Source: Aquatica leii (Eukaryota > Arthropoda > Insecta > Coleoptera > Lampyridae). From it: DNA of 64,000 nucleotides. A program made the position numbers and the translations under genes. Location of the stretch: the NCBI GenBank assembly GCA_035610365.1, contig CM069432.1:81286520-81350519 (forward strand), in the 5' to 3' direction. Position 1 is the stretch's first letter. The number at the start of each line of letters is the position of its first letter. The notes below the pieces were generated by a model. It was not told the DNA's origin, searched no databases, and saw only the letters and a list, made by a program, of their open reading frames with translations. Below are positions 1-11,759 of this stretch, one piece after another.

Positions 1-1868
1 AAATGCAAATCACGATTTACTATTAATGGAAGGTGAAATATTAAACAGGTTATTTCGAAATAAGAAATTCTACATCTGAAACACTTTCAGCCATTTGAGT
101 TAACTAATTCTTTATTCGTTTATTTAATTAAACCTTGCTCTAATTTTAAATGGTGAAATTTACACATTTTAACAGTAATTTAAAAAAAATTGATAGGTAA
201 ACGTGAATTATAAACTTTGAACACACTTATTCATACACATGCAAAGTAGGCAACCCATCGTTCGCTAGTACAAAAACAATTGCATACTGTAGTTCGAAAT
301 TGTTATTTTTAGAAATTTCCTTATTATACGATTATGTCATGAAGCATAAAACACCGATCATAGTGAAGAAATAAAACCATAAAATCCAAAAAATAAGAAA
401 ATGTACTTATAATTATTATTCTTCATAAATCTGATAAGTTCCACATTTATTAGAAACGTGATTAACCTAAAAAAAGTAATAAAAAGATAACAACTATGAC
501 AAATTGTAATACGTCATATATAAGATTTTTAAGTGGCATTCGAAAACAGATAGATCGTGCTGATAACATTCTAGATACAATACTAATCAGTATACCAACC
601 GTGAAAACATTATTAAAGAAACATAATGCTGATGGTGTATTACATATTATTCGAAATAAAGAAAAAATAAAAAATATAAACAAATCTTTTTAGTATCAGC
701 GCGTTAGGTTTTAACCTCTTGCATCACAGTTCTTTCTTAATTTTTTTGAAAATTGATTTTTACCCATACTTATCAACCGCTGCAACCAATTGTCCCTGTT
801 GATATGACTGTTCTAAAGAATTTATTTTCTGCACTACGTGTGTTTTTTCGTTTTTTTTTTGTTGTTTATAATCGTTCATGTTCAAATCAAAAGAATACAG
901 TTAGTTGTATACAAAATGCGATAATTAGAATTATTAAATTTTCTTGCGTTTACATCACAATTATCATTTTAAAAGGATTACAATTTTTTATTTAAAGAAA
1001 CTCCCAGAAGACACAATTGAAAGCTGCTACATAATACCACGAAACTTCAGTGACATCGGACCTTATCTCCGAGACTGAATATATTCTACAAACAAACCAC
1101 ACTAAAATTGGTTAGTTCATTCATATTTAAGAACATAACTATAGTAATCAAAATATTGTTTTCTGAATTCATCTCAAAAATCATTATGAAACCAACGAAG
1201 ACGAGAGTAAATAAAAATGTAAAAAAGCATAGTGAGATCTCTAGTGGTATCATTCAGTACTTCTATAGTAGTGTTCAGTATTGTTATTTTTTAGTTTTGT
1301 AAACAGCTACTCAACTCCTTGGTCAAAATACTTATGAGCGTTTTGATTAGCTACAATAACACATATCAAACCATTCACCACTGATGAATTCTGAAAACAA
1401 AAAAAATTAAGATTTTGAAGTCAGTTCGAGTAAATATCAATAGAATGTTAAAGTTTACTAAGGGAACGGCGACGTTATCTTAAAATCTGGTAAAAAACCA
1501 ACGTCACATTAACAACTGCAAATAATAAACTACAAATACACATTATTATACTAATTACCAATTTATTTACTTAAAATTTTAAATTTTCCCTGTATCCGCT
1601 ATTTCAAATACTATAGAGATTTGCTCATGAACTGCGTTGCAGCGATATTAGTCAACTTATTAAATATAAGAACACGTGAAAGACCTAAAATTCGAGTTTT
1701 CATAGTTTAATTTTAATGGCAAAACAAGACGAGACGAGAGAAGATTAATTGCACCGGAAATACGAAAAGAAATCAAACAAAGTAAAAAAACACAAAACCG
1801 TTATTACGAAATCAAAACAAAAAAACAAAAGCTAGAAAACTTAAAGCACAATTCTTCAACAGTAAATT
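1..1868. other. shot intron sequence, no recognised gene
   Basis: AT-rich sequence downstream (in shot orientation) of the CH1 exon at 6369-6539, so presumably intron. The short open frames here (for example 496-693 plus and 1108-1302 plus) have AT-driven composition and no family I recognise. A possible minus-strand exon-like segment at 1316-1382, after a strong pyrimidine tract, is treated under findings. Confidence 0.5.
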
Positions 1869-2300
1869 CATCGACCTGGTAACAACGGAAAGCTTTGCTT
1901 CCGTCTGGATTAATAATCACAGGTTGAAAAGTAAGTAATTGTAAGAGATAGAAATAGTATTTGTAAAGAAACGGTACGCACTACTTGTCAAACGACCATT
2001 TTGTTTGTTTACTTTTACATATTCCTACTACAAGCGAAAGACACTTGTATTTATATTCCATGTTTAACGTTTGATTCAATTAATTTTAATATCTGCGTAC
2101 TTCAAATAACCGATTCTAAAATTTGAGGTTAGAAGTATGTCAACATAAATTGACAAGTAGTGCGTACCGTAAACATAAACAATTGTACTTCCTTTTCAAC
2201 ATGTTTGAGACCCTAGTTTGAGACAAACAAACACATTGCGAAAGTATACAAATTACTCGTTCAGAGGGAAGCGTAGCTTTCCGATGTTGCCAAGTCAATA
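1869..2300. mobile_element. Foldback MITE with 8-bp target duplication
   Basis: A 432-bp non-coding element. The 8-mer AGTAAATT stands directly outside both ends (1861-1868 and 2301-2308), as expected of a target-site duplication. The ends are imperfect inverted repeats: both contain a TGGyAACAwCGGAAAGC core in opposite orientation. Further in, the 20-mer at 1972-1991 is perfectly complementary to 2150-2169. No coding capacity. An 8-bp duplication fits hAT, P or Merlin-type elements; the terminal bases (CAT/TAT) do not settle which. Confidence 0.85.
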
Positions 2301-2846
2301 AGTAAATTAGTGGAAATTAAATAGATAAACTAAATTTGATAGTGAATTGATTATGGTTTCGAATTGTTCTTAGTTTCTCGGGTAGATGAATAAAAGTTAA
2401 TTATATAATTAACAAAAAAGTATTAAAAAAATTGCGAGGAAATTTACAACCTGCTTGGTTTATCTGCCACAATTTTATTAAGCTGTTAGAGAACAAATTA
2501 AAGGAAAACATCACAAGCACTTAAGTCAAAAACAAAATTTTAGAATATGATTCCTCAAAAATAATAAAAAAACATCCCGGAACAACGTAATAAAATTAGT
2601 TAAGAAAATATTAATTGACAAAATGAATAATTTTTAATAAAATTATACTGATAATTAACTTCATGGTGTTGTAGAGCAATGAGACATTAAGAACAGTGTC
2701 ACATGCACCAATCACAAGTTAGAAATGATTTCTTTAACTGAAAAGAATGTATGCTACTTTTCTTGCCGCTACCTCATTGTTTTAGCATTATTTTAGCAAC
2801 CATTAATATTTAAAAAAATCAAATGTCATTTTGACAAAAGTAAAAA

Positions 2847-4097
2847 TGTCGCGCTTCGGCAACATTCCTGACGCTTCAGTTAATGAAAACATTCAAAATT
2901 CGATTCCGAGAAAGACAACTCAGTGTAGAGAAAGTGTGTAGAATCAATTTACAGAATTTTGCTAACAATGTAAATATGAATTAAGCGAATCTTTGTCCAC
3001 TGATATGATTCCAAGTATTTTAAAAGATTATGCATTTAATATGCAGAAACGTAATGGAGAAGATTATAAGGAATCTTGTGTCAAAACGATATGGAATACA
3101 ACCGCCAAGTTAGTGCAAGACTTGTATTTTAACAAATATAATAGAAGAATTGACCCATTCTCGGATAGTCTTCAAAGCTGCACGAGAAGCGAGGAACACC
3201 AAACGCAAGTAGCTGCAATCAATTCCGGAGAAACGAAAAGTAAGCGCTGAAGCATTCTCTCTTGAAGAAATTGACAAGATTATAAACAGGTTTGACGAAG
3301 ATACTCCAGAAAGTCTTCAGAAAAAGTTTTTCCACATTGTTTCTATTGAATCAGCGTGGCGCGGTGGGGAAGGAAGCAATTGTATCACGGACTATTTTAA
3401 AGAAGAAATAGGAAACGATGGATGTGCGACAGGCAGGATTATTTATAATCCTATATTTACAAAAACTTGTCAAGGTAGGTTAACAATAACTAAAGAAGTT
3501 CATTAAATTTTAAATAATATAGGTGGTGCTGAAAAATGCACAAAGAATAAGTGGCTTACGCCTAATAAGGAAAACATAGACCGATGTCCAGTAAGGTTAT
3601 TCAACAAACTGCAAGAAAAACGTAGTCCACACATTACATCTAATAGACTATTTTTAACTGCAAATCTTCACTGGAAAACAACTGGAAAATAGTAGAAAAA
3701 TTCTTATGTAGGTCACAATGAGCTTTCGAAGTGGACCAAGTTCTCCGCGGCAAAAATTGGATTAGATGTTAAAAAAAGGAAATTGACAAATCTAGAATTG
3801 TTTCGCATTTAGCAAAATCTGGAATAAATTAACAAGCATTAATTAAGATTACTGGCCACAGTAATGCATCTTCAGTAAAACCATATCTTCAAAATGACGA
3901 GAACCGCCACAGCAACATCATCAACCAAATACGACACATCAACTCGAACATCATTAATCAAAATTCTATTTCAGATTTACCTCATGTCGCATTTCCATCA
4001 ACTTCAAAACAAAATAATTCTCAAGCTACGTTCACTAATTTTACTTTTAATTATAATTATAATTTTTCCCATAAAGTTGTTAAAAATTTGACGTAAC
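2847..4097 (+). pseudogene. Crypton-type tyrosine recombinase, broken
   Basis: A DNA-transposon recombinase of the Crypton type (DUF3504-like tyrosine recombinase), now dead. Reading from an ATG at 2847, the N-terminal core-binding part is recognisable (SIPRKTTQ, KRNGEDYKESCVKTIW). An in-frame stop breaks it near 2938 and a frameshift near 3168. The catalytic half follows: FSLEEIDKI, then the first active-site arginine in SIESAWRGGE (about 3340-3370), then the C-terminal box ITGHSNASSVKPYL (about 3850-3885) with the His-Ser-Asn and Tyr positions typical of the family. A 48-nt GT..AG segment at 3475-3522 splices cleanly, restoring CQ-GGAEKC. The tail ends with FTNFTFNYNYNF, the kind of Asn/Phe-rich ending I associate with these proteins. 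At least two stops and two shifts show decay. Family assignment rests on motifs from memory. Confidence 0.8.
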
Positions 4098-4138
4098 TAA
4101 CGCTTCATTCAGTTAATTCTCCAACCGAAGATAATTCG

Positions 4139-4337
4139 TTCTCAACTCTTTTCAGGCAAGATTTTTATTTTTTTTTATTTGCATTGATTGCTAGAAGGTA
4201 ATTAAACTGGATCAAATTCTTGGGAAAAGAACCCTCGCGCTCCGCGCTCAGGTCTTTTCGTCAATTTGATCTCGTTTAATTGCCAAGCAACCAGTGCTCA
4301 TACAAAATAAAAATATTGCCGACAAGAGTTGAGCACT
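4139..4337. repeat. Foldback (hairpin) repeat of about 200 bp
   Basis: Two arms of roughly 75-90 bases are near reverse complements. The outer ends read CTCAACTCTT on the left and AAGAGTTGAG on the right. The inner arms carry AATTAAAC...GATCAAATT and AATTTGATC..GTTTAATT around a GC-rich CGCGCTCCGCGC centre. It starts about 40 bases after the Crypton stop codon. No clear target duplication was seen. Confidence 0.8.
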
Positions 4338-4639
4338 TATGATCTTACTGTTGAATAAAAATAGTAATTGCTTTGGTAACATTAAGATTGTATTATCCAA
4401 TTTGTTAATAAATAAATGTAAGCTATTTCAATAAGACAAGGTACGTTGTCAAAAAAGCTGTGATTTTTTTGAATGTAGATTAGGATCTAAAAGTTTTATC
4501 GACTGACAACTATCGCCAAAATTTTAAAAATAATGAAAGAGAACAGTAACAGATAACTAATAAAATCACAAAATTAAACAAATATATACATGGAAAACGG
4601 TGTTGTTATTGTGAAAAAAAATATGGGTGTGATTACTGA

Positions 4640-4870
4640 AACGTTCTCAAAGTACTTGTCAACTTCGAGACAATAAGCGAAGGATGTGGAAAATTCTCGA
4701 CACAGATAACAGAAATATATAAAAGGTATTGAAAAGGAGCTGAAGTCAGTTTTCGAATTGAATTCAGAAAGAGATATTTGCCGGTTTAAATAAATAAGTG
4801 ATTACCGTGTGTGCAAAGATAAATAAATAAAGTGATCGTGCTAGTGAAACTAAACATCCACTTAGAAATA
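4640..4870 (+). repeat. LTR-like promoter fragment, copy A
   Basis: Related by eye to 25790-26010. Both have a TATA-like AtATAwAAA, a TTTTCGAATyGAdTC block about 35-50 bases later, then GGTTTAAATAAAT and GTGTG..AAGATAAATAAA. This order suits the U3/R part of an LTR (promoter then polyadenylation signal), probably Ty3-like. No second LTR or internal coding region was found nearby, so it is a solo LTR or fragment. Confidence 0.4.
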
Positions 4871-6257
4871 AGACCTAAAAAAAGAGAACATGTTCTGGTT
4901 TTGCTTTCAAAACCCCGACGCATCTTAAAATATTTAGGTTGTACAATGAAACAAAACAGAAATAAATTTAAAAAATAAATAAAAATTCTAATTTGTAAGT
5001 CATCGATATAAGCATGTTACTAAAATTGTTTGATTATGTTTTACTTGTTTTTTAAAACCTCGGTATTGGAACATGCTGTAAGAAAAAATAACTGCGGATA
5101 AACTAAAACATTATTTTTGAATTAACTACAATCAGTTCGAATGTAGGTACAATTAGGTACGTACAAAAAGTAGTTACGTGTAATGCCCAATAAAATAATA
5201 ATAACAAAATAAAACTAAATCATGAATTCGAAAATATCTCGTACAAAACAACAAAAAAAACTTTATTAAACAAAAAAAGCAAAAAAGCCGTTAAGTTGTT
5301 TTTAAATTTTAAAGCACTTGAACTATAAAGTAATTAAAAATGCAGTTTGTTAATTGCAAAATGTTAGATTACCATTTACTTCTTAATTCCGTAAATACTT
5401 GAATTTACTTTCTTTGTTTCGAATAACATGATCTAATATACGTTTTACGTAATTATGAAGTTATTTCAAAACACTATTAAGAAAAACCATAATTTGCATT
5501 GAAACTCGTTTCCTTATACGGAAAGAAGAAAAACAATTATTTTTATTTATTTTATCAATTTTTGCACAAAGTCGGCTAATTCAGTATTTTTTGTAAATTA
5601 ACAATCCAAATACACCGACAAAGTGTTTAATTTACCATTTAATAAAATTGCATGCAGGTTTATACAACATTGGATGCGAAAAACCCACACTTACGAAAAT
5701 ACACAAAAAGCAACTGCCTAAAAATGGTATCGTAATGCTCTAGACTTTAAAAAAAGAGTTTTAAATTATATTAACCATTACCTCATGTAGGTACATGTGG
5801 GTCGTATGTATTTATTATATAATAACTCAACATATCTTAGAGTAGTTTTTGGAATAATCATGTTTTTCATGACTTGAATAAAGCTACATATATGTTTACA
5901 TCTTACGTATGTAAATGTTAATCAAGTAACAAATCGTTTCAATTGCAATCTACATGTGCTACTAAAATGCATAATCTACGTTAATTCTAAAATCAAAGTA
6001 AAATTAGCCAGTTCCTTAAGCACTAAAAATGAAGTAACTTGTAATTCGTACAATTTGTTTGTTTTATTTAATTTTGTTGAAGCAAGCAACTTAAGTGATT
6101 TGCATGCGGTAAACAAGTTAACAATAGAATGAAATAAGTACATATTTTATTCTTTCATTATTTATACCAATTCTTGTAAAGGTCGCATTGTATACAATAA
6201 TTTTTGCATTTACTCAAGCTCATGCTAACAACGAAGTAAGTGAACATAAAACCTTAC
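4871..6257. other. shot intron sequence
   Basis: AT-rich intron with no gene or repeat I can support. A perfect 12-bp palindrome, AGAACATGTTCT, is near 4886. Confidence 0.5.
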
Positions 6258-6266
6258 CTTTTCTCC
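6258..6266 (-). CDS. shot: Candidate 9-nt microexon of shot
   Basis: On the minus strand the sequence reads ATTTCAG|GGAGAAAAG|GTAAGG. That is an acceptor, nine bases (codons for Gly-Glu-Lys) and a near-consensus donor. It lies about 100 bp downstream of the CH1 exon at 6369-6539, which ends in phase 0, so inclusion keeps the frame and adds three residues after HFQ. Plectin, a relative, is known to have small alternative exons in its actin-binding domain, which makes this plausible. Transcript evidence is needed to distinguish it from chance. Confidence 0.4.
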
Positions 6267-6368
6267 CTGAAATTTAGGCTTGCATTAACACAAATACATA
6301 AACAAGTTAACCACGCATTTTTATTACGCTTAAGAACTGGCTAACTAAGATTGTAAAAAATTCCTTAC

Positions 6369-6539
6369 CTGGAAATGTAAGATGATTGTCCAAATAAGGC
6401 CTAACGTAAGTTTAGGATTTCCGTCTACAATGTCTTCTGAACGTATATTGACTAATCTAATCTTTTTACAATGTAGAAAATGAAGAGCGGTATCTACATT
6501 GTGAAGCATATGAAAGCGCATCACACCCCTTTCGCGTGG
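6369..6539 (-). CDS. shot: Short stop (spectraplakin) exon, second half of CH1
   Basis: This exon codes for 57 residues in phase 0 at both ends, from [15 protein letters not shown] to [13 protein letters not shown]. It is flanked by TTTTTAG on the 5' side and GTAAGG on the 3' side. [17 protein letters not shown] followed by [14 protein letters not shown] is the strongly conserved C-terminal half of the first calponin-homology domain of spectraplakins and plectin (Shot, Dystonin, MACF1). The domain, together with CH2, binds F-actin and lets the protein crosslink actin to microtubules. It follows the 7405-7494 exon in frame across an 865-bp intron. A few conservative differences from the common family sequence (for example [14 protein letters not shown]) are compatible with a functional gene. 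There are no stops. Confidence 0.95.
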
Positions 6540-7404
6540 CTAAAAATAAAAGAAATCTATTAATATAAGCAAATAAGTATGAGCTAAATTATTTTTACAC
6601 TTATCCTCAAAATCGATTTGGTTAAAGCGGGTACTGACCTAGGTTACGTTAACGTTATTTTATACGTTTTCGTTTCTAAATACAGACAGCAATTTTCTGT
6701 TATGCAATTATTTAATAAAGATTCCGACAATATTTTTCGACCTGAGTAACATTCTATTTTTGTGTTGATGCGTTAATAGATTTATTATTATTATTAAACG
6801 TATTTCACCTTGTCTCAACAAATTTTTACGTGTATAATGAATGCAAAGATAATAAAAATCTATAAAACTTGTAATCCTTGACTTAAAATCAAGTTTAGAT
6901 AATTTTTCTAAATAGCGACGTGAGACGATTATAAAAAAAACAATAATTAAAAAGAAAAAAAGAGATCCTCTTATTTACATTGTCAAACGAAATTCACACG
7001 TTTAACAATAATGAGTAATATCCTGGAAACTTCATATTTAGTATAGCCAAATTTTCAAATTACGAATGTAAATGAGATCAAATAATTTATTTGCACAGTA
7101 ATGATGTTAAAATGAGTAATATAACTAAGTACATATAAGAGTTTTTAAATCTGATCAAAGTATTGGTGATGAAATTCTAAGTAGCAATTATGTAAATTAT
7201 TAATAGCACCCCATTCAATTGTATGCCAAATTAATTAATTATAACTATTATAATTGCAATTTGTATTCACAACGTAACTATCCAGTGAAGGACAAGGTCG
7301 TAGATTAAATGAATGGGCGAAAGTCCTTACTTAATGAATGAATTGTATTTGTCTGTCTTTTAACCATTTAAAGTAATTGTAAAAAGATAAAGTAGGTAAC
7401 TTAC

Positions 7405-7494
7405 GAGTTGTTCGCCAGTTAACACTTCCAACAGCGAAATTAGGTTGTGACCGCTTCGCAGATCTTCGAATAAATCTCTGATTTGTTGATTGGC
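7405..7494 (-). CDS. shot: Short stop (spectraplakin) exon, first half of CH1
   Basis: The exon is exactly 30 codons, phase 0 at both ends, from ANQQIRDLFEDLRSGHNL to LLEVLTGEQL. It lies between an acceptor (CTTTTTATAG) and a donor (GTAAGT). DLFEDLRxGxNLxxLLEVLxGE is a signature of the spectrin-superfamily CH1 domain and joins the preceding exon (...WVNKHLKK) and the next (PRERGVMRF...) without a break. In the domain this forms the helices after the first actin-binding site. The preceding intron is about 20 kb. The overlapping longer minus-strand open frame is only the exon read into its flanks. Confidence 0.95.
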
Positions 7495-7543
7495 CTATAA
7501 AAAGAATAATAATCAATAATACTGACTAAAATAATAATTCAAT

Positions 7544-9429
7544 CATCTGATAACAATCAAATGAAACCTAAAAATACGTTCTAAATCTACGAATGCCCAT
7601 AAAACAAATTGCTGGTTTGTAATTATTATGCAGAAAATGTCACACAATAACACAACTACATATAATAAATTATTACATTCTACATGCAACATAAAAAAAA
7701 GTCGCACTATAAAACTTACTGGTGGTGGACAACATGGTGTGTTGTTGACGGTAACACACACGTGCAAACACGTGTACGTCTGCAACCAGGAATAAAACCA
7801 TTTCAGTACACCAAAAACAAAATAAATACTACTAATGTATTAGATACCAATTGTCAAGCGAGCGAAAGAAAAAAATTCAAATTAATTTTAAAATGAAAAC
7901 TCGAGTTCCGATTAAAATTCAACAAATTTTAGTGATTTGTTTTTTTTTCTGTTTTTTTCCTCTTCTAACTGATATTTTTTTATTCATATTTATACGAAAC
8001 CAAAAATTATAATGCGTCGATGTGCAAGATGGCTGATGGAAAAGCTTTAGATCAAAAATTTAAATAGCCGTTCGTATCAAACGCTGGGCATGATTTCCTT
8101 CTAATTCAACTACTTTTGCTTTTTTTGAAGAATCTGGATTTTCACAAATAGTGTTGCCTGGTAGTTCATGACATCAAACTCGGAGAAAAAGAGAGGTGAA
8201 TATATTTTACCTAATATCTCTTTTTATTTCAAATTTTATTAAGACAAGATAATTTTTTTAAAAATCGCATTAAAAAAAATTTAATGTTGAATGGCTTGTA
8301 GCTTATAAACAAATGCGAGCATTAGAATCATTTAGAAGTTTCTAAACTGTCGAAACTATAAACTGTCGTTTTTATAAATTGACATTTGATTTATAAAACA
8401 GTTTGTTCACGCACCATGTAACCGTCAGCGTCGTTCGATTATTAAGCTTATTCTTTCGGAAAAGAACCGGCATTTGGGTTTGTTTTATGGATTGCATTTT
8501 ATGTAACGGTCATTTTTTCTTCTTTATTTTAATTTTACAGGTCCGCATTTACTGCATATGCACTTGTGTCATTTAGGTCGAGATTATTGTCACACGTTTT
8601 GAGTACATTTTATAATTTATTAGTACCAAAAGTTCTATTACTATTTTGATTCAAAAATGTGTATTATAATTCTATATTCCAGTACACTCGTTTGCTTTAG
8701 TCATTTATGTTTCGGTGTTGTTGCGTTTCTAGTAAAAACCATTTTTTATACTCATGGTTAATTACGTCATGATTTCTTTTGTATCCTTGTTTAATTCACT
8801 TTGCTTTCTGGATGGTCTTTCTTGACGATTTCGCGTCACAGTTTTGTAATGAGGTACGAAAACTGAGGTTATAAAGATGTGTGATTTTCGTTTTAAAAAG
8901 TTTTCAAATTTTTGTAATAACTTTTGACTCGATAATGTAGTTTCGGTGGGTTACATTTGACCCTTAAGATTCGATGGTGGTGTCCGTAGAGGTGTGGAAG
9001 AGCGTAAAGTACCATTTAAGTTGTAAACGGAAATTACCACAGTTACTATATTTTACAGTCTCGACGTTATACTTGATCTGAAGTTTTGTATCGTATTGAG
9101 GAAATTGTGTGATCGTTAGTGTGTGCGACACAATTCGATTTCGCCTTCTTGTGGCAGTTCAATGATCTTCCGACCGACCTAGTGCATTCCTATGAACCAC
9201 CCGAATGTTTGGCAAAATCAGCTTGAAGGCCAATCCAAATGCTAGCTACCTGGAGAACTACGTAAACAAATTAAGGTATTTGTAATAACTGTTTAAAACT
9301 AATTGTGATTTTACTTCCCGCGAGCTTAAGTGCTTTAAAAGCTTTGATTTTAACCAAAATAAAGTTTGTTTCTTGTTTACCGCACCATCAAGTGAACTTT
9401 CGATTTTACATTTACTATGTCGTTGTCGT
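7544..9429. other. shot intron 2, 3' part; less AT-rich stretch at 8.4-9.3 kb
   Basis: No recognised gene. From about 8400 to 9250 the base composition is noticeably less AT-rich than its surroundings. A frame reading MFGKISLKANPNASYL ends at AAG|GTATTT (about 9210-9280), resembling a short exon with a donor, but I cannot assign it. Confidence 0.3.
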
Positions 9430-9458
9430 CTGTTTTACTCGAGGGGTTACGCACGGCT

Positions 9459-9617
9459 GTACTCTGGTGTACATGCTCTGTGTACTCATATGTAATCTGC
9501 AGTACTCATATGTACTCTGCACAACTCATATGTACTCAGGTGAATTAATGTATTCTGATAGTGTACTCATTTAAAGTCACGTGTATTCAATGTGTACTCA
9601 TATGTACTCAAAATATA
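9459..9617 (+). repeat. Left GTACTC array of element 1
   Basis: About a dozen copies of a degenerate unit of roughly 10-14 bases, of the form TGTACTCaTa or TGTACTCtGc. Open frames across it (9305-9574 plus) are translations of the repeat, not a gene. Confidence 0.85.
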
Positions 9618-9969
9618 CTTTTGTGTAAAATACGGCTCCAAATGAACTCGGTATATCACCGAATGCTACCAAACCTGATGTTTGCATCAGTCGGGTGATA
9701 TGATGATGTTTTTGACGCCACTTTTCTACGTGATATATGCATATCTAGTTTTAGAATTTAAAAATAATACGAATGTCATTAATACAGTTACTAACATTAT
9801 GTTGTTCGAACTCATTTTGTTACAAAATAACTTCAATTTCTCATACTGATTGCTTGATTAATAATGAAACGTCTACTTTTAAATACCCGATAATAATGTA
9901 CAGATTCCAAATTAAAAAACTTTTAAATTTTGCCCTGTATTTCTATATGGAAGAAAATGAAATTGCAAA

Positions 9970-11759
9970 TTGCAAATTATTAAATTAACAGTATTTGATC
10001 AATTGGAAGATCATATAAATACTGTGAAAGCTTTTCCAAAGTACATAAAAACATTGCTTGTTTTAACGGGGTTTGATAGCATTACAAGTTTAACCGAAAT
10101 AAACGATATCAATTATGTCGAAAAATTTGTAGGGAACAAAATCCCTAAACTTTTTCCTAGCGAAAAAGAACGATTTCTTAGTATGTAAGCAGCATGCCCT
10201 AAAAACTTTGAAATCGTAAGAGGTCACAAGAAATTGATAATCCAATTAGTGTTACTTTAAAAAAATCAAGAATAGCAGAAATCCAAACCAATTCGAAAAA
10301 TTGATAAAGCGCTCATGTACGTTGCTGACTTTGATTTGACCTTTGGAAACCATGGTGTGTCAGTTCGAGCTAAATCTTACATTAAGAAAAAAATGCTGTA
10401 CTGAACCCGAGTATTAGAGAAGATATAACGGCTAATGTAGATTTGTCGAAAGTAGAAGTATCAGAATGAAGATCACATCAAAGGTGATATTAAGTTTTAC
10501 TGCTCACAAATAGTGGACGTTTTAAAATGTGTTTTCAACATTCATACATGTTTATAATTGGCGGACGTTTACTATACGAAACGTTGTATGCCAACTTAAG
10601 AAATGTAATTCTGTCACTAAGCACTGTATGTTGGTACATACAATCATAGGAACCAGTCGAAGAAGTATATTTTACTTCGATCGTTTAAAAAAATCTTTAA
10701 TACAAAAAGGTTTACCGATGGTAGTATAGCTGAGTGAAGATGGTACATGACTAACAGAGAAAGCTTCCTTTGAAGGACAATAGACTGCTTGAGACAAATG
10801 CATATTTGGCCATATCTGCATATCGCATGCAAGATTATTTTCATAACTATAAGTATTCTAATTATGCCTACGTGATAATAACCAAAGCTTTGGGTGCGGA
10901 AGCGCCATCCTTTTGTGTTGGCTTGTTTGTAACGAATAATCAGTTTACCCATGAAAATATTTTGGAAAGATGGGAAGTTATGGATAAAATGACTTCTGAT
11001 AAAAGCGATGAAATTAGTTTCACAAAAGAAATCTGATAACACTGATACAAAGTGGTCCTGGTATCATTTAATATTAATTCTCTAGATGTGTATTTAAGAC
11101 ACTATTCACATTAGTACTAAATTAATTTACAAATTGGTAAACACCAAGTTTCAACAAGTCACATTCAAGAATTAATTAGAAACGTTTCAAAAGATAACCA
11201 CATGCTAACTAGTACAGACATAAGCGGTGAAGATAAAATGAATTTTAAGAAGCACAGAAATTATCTTGTTCTTTCATTTCCTTACTAGCTTCTGAAAACG
11301 CCAAAGAAACTAAAACATATTTGAAACTAATTCATAACATCTTATCTTCATTTTTGGTTAAAAATTTAAGCGTGAGCGAGAACGAATATACAAAATTTGG
11401 TTTGTCGTATTCTTTCTCAGAGGTTGGAGACGATACGTTATCAAAACAAAATTATTTCTACTAATTCATTTCAATTTATAGAACTCAATACTCATGCGTT
11501 TTTGAGTTTAGTTCTGAAATTCCAATCAGTTTCTTGTTTAAAACCAGAAATGCTTTTGCCCTGGTTGGTTTCTAGTCAACCATGCGAGCAGCTGTTCAGG
11601 TCGGCGAGATCTTTAACGTCTACTTTTTCCACCATCATAAATATTTCAATTTTACAATTGTTAAATAGATTACGCCGCATCCAGTTTATTGCACATGCAA
11701 AAATAGACTTGAAATCATCACATTTTTCAAACCACGAAGAGTTCACGAGTCCACGGTAG
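9970..11759 (+). pseudogene. Broken ORF of GTAC-array element 1, uncharacterised family
   Basis: Pieces lie in order on the plus strand, in shifting frames. First, KYIKTLLVLTGFDSITSLTE (9970-10188). Then IIGGRLLYETLYANLRN and QKGLPMVV*LSEDGT (about 10555-10750, with a stop at the asterisk). Next, SNYAYVIITKALGAEAPSF and FTHENILERWEVM (10770-11036). Last, LPWLVSSQPCEQLFRSARSL followed by TSTFSTIIN and LLNRLRRIQ (11397-11759). The same order of blocks (SEDGT; then APPFCL-type Phe-Cys and ILERW; then FFLRGWR; then SQPCEQLFR) is familiar to me from repeat-associated hypothetical proteins of insects and cnidarians, for which I know no settled name or function. At least three stops or shifts make this copy inactive. 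It is likely the element's transposase, by position only. Confidence 0.5.

Noticed and set aside
4886..4897. AGAACATGTTCT palindrome as a hormone-receptor response element
   Set aside because: A 12-bp palindrome is expected by chance in this much sequence and nothing nearby supports regulation.
7331..7516. Longer minus-strand frame as an independent gene
   Set aside because: It is shot exon sequence read in another frame and into the introns; the real coding part is 7405-7494.
9305..9574. 89-codon plus-strand frame as a membrane protein
   Set aside because: It is the translation of the GTACTC array.
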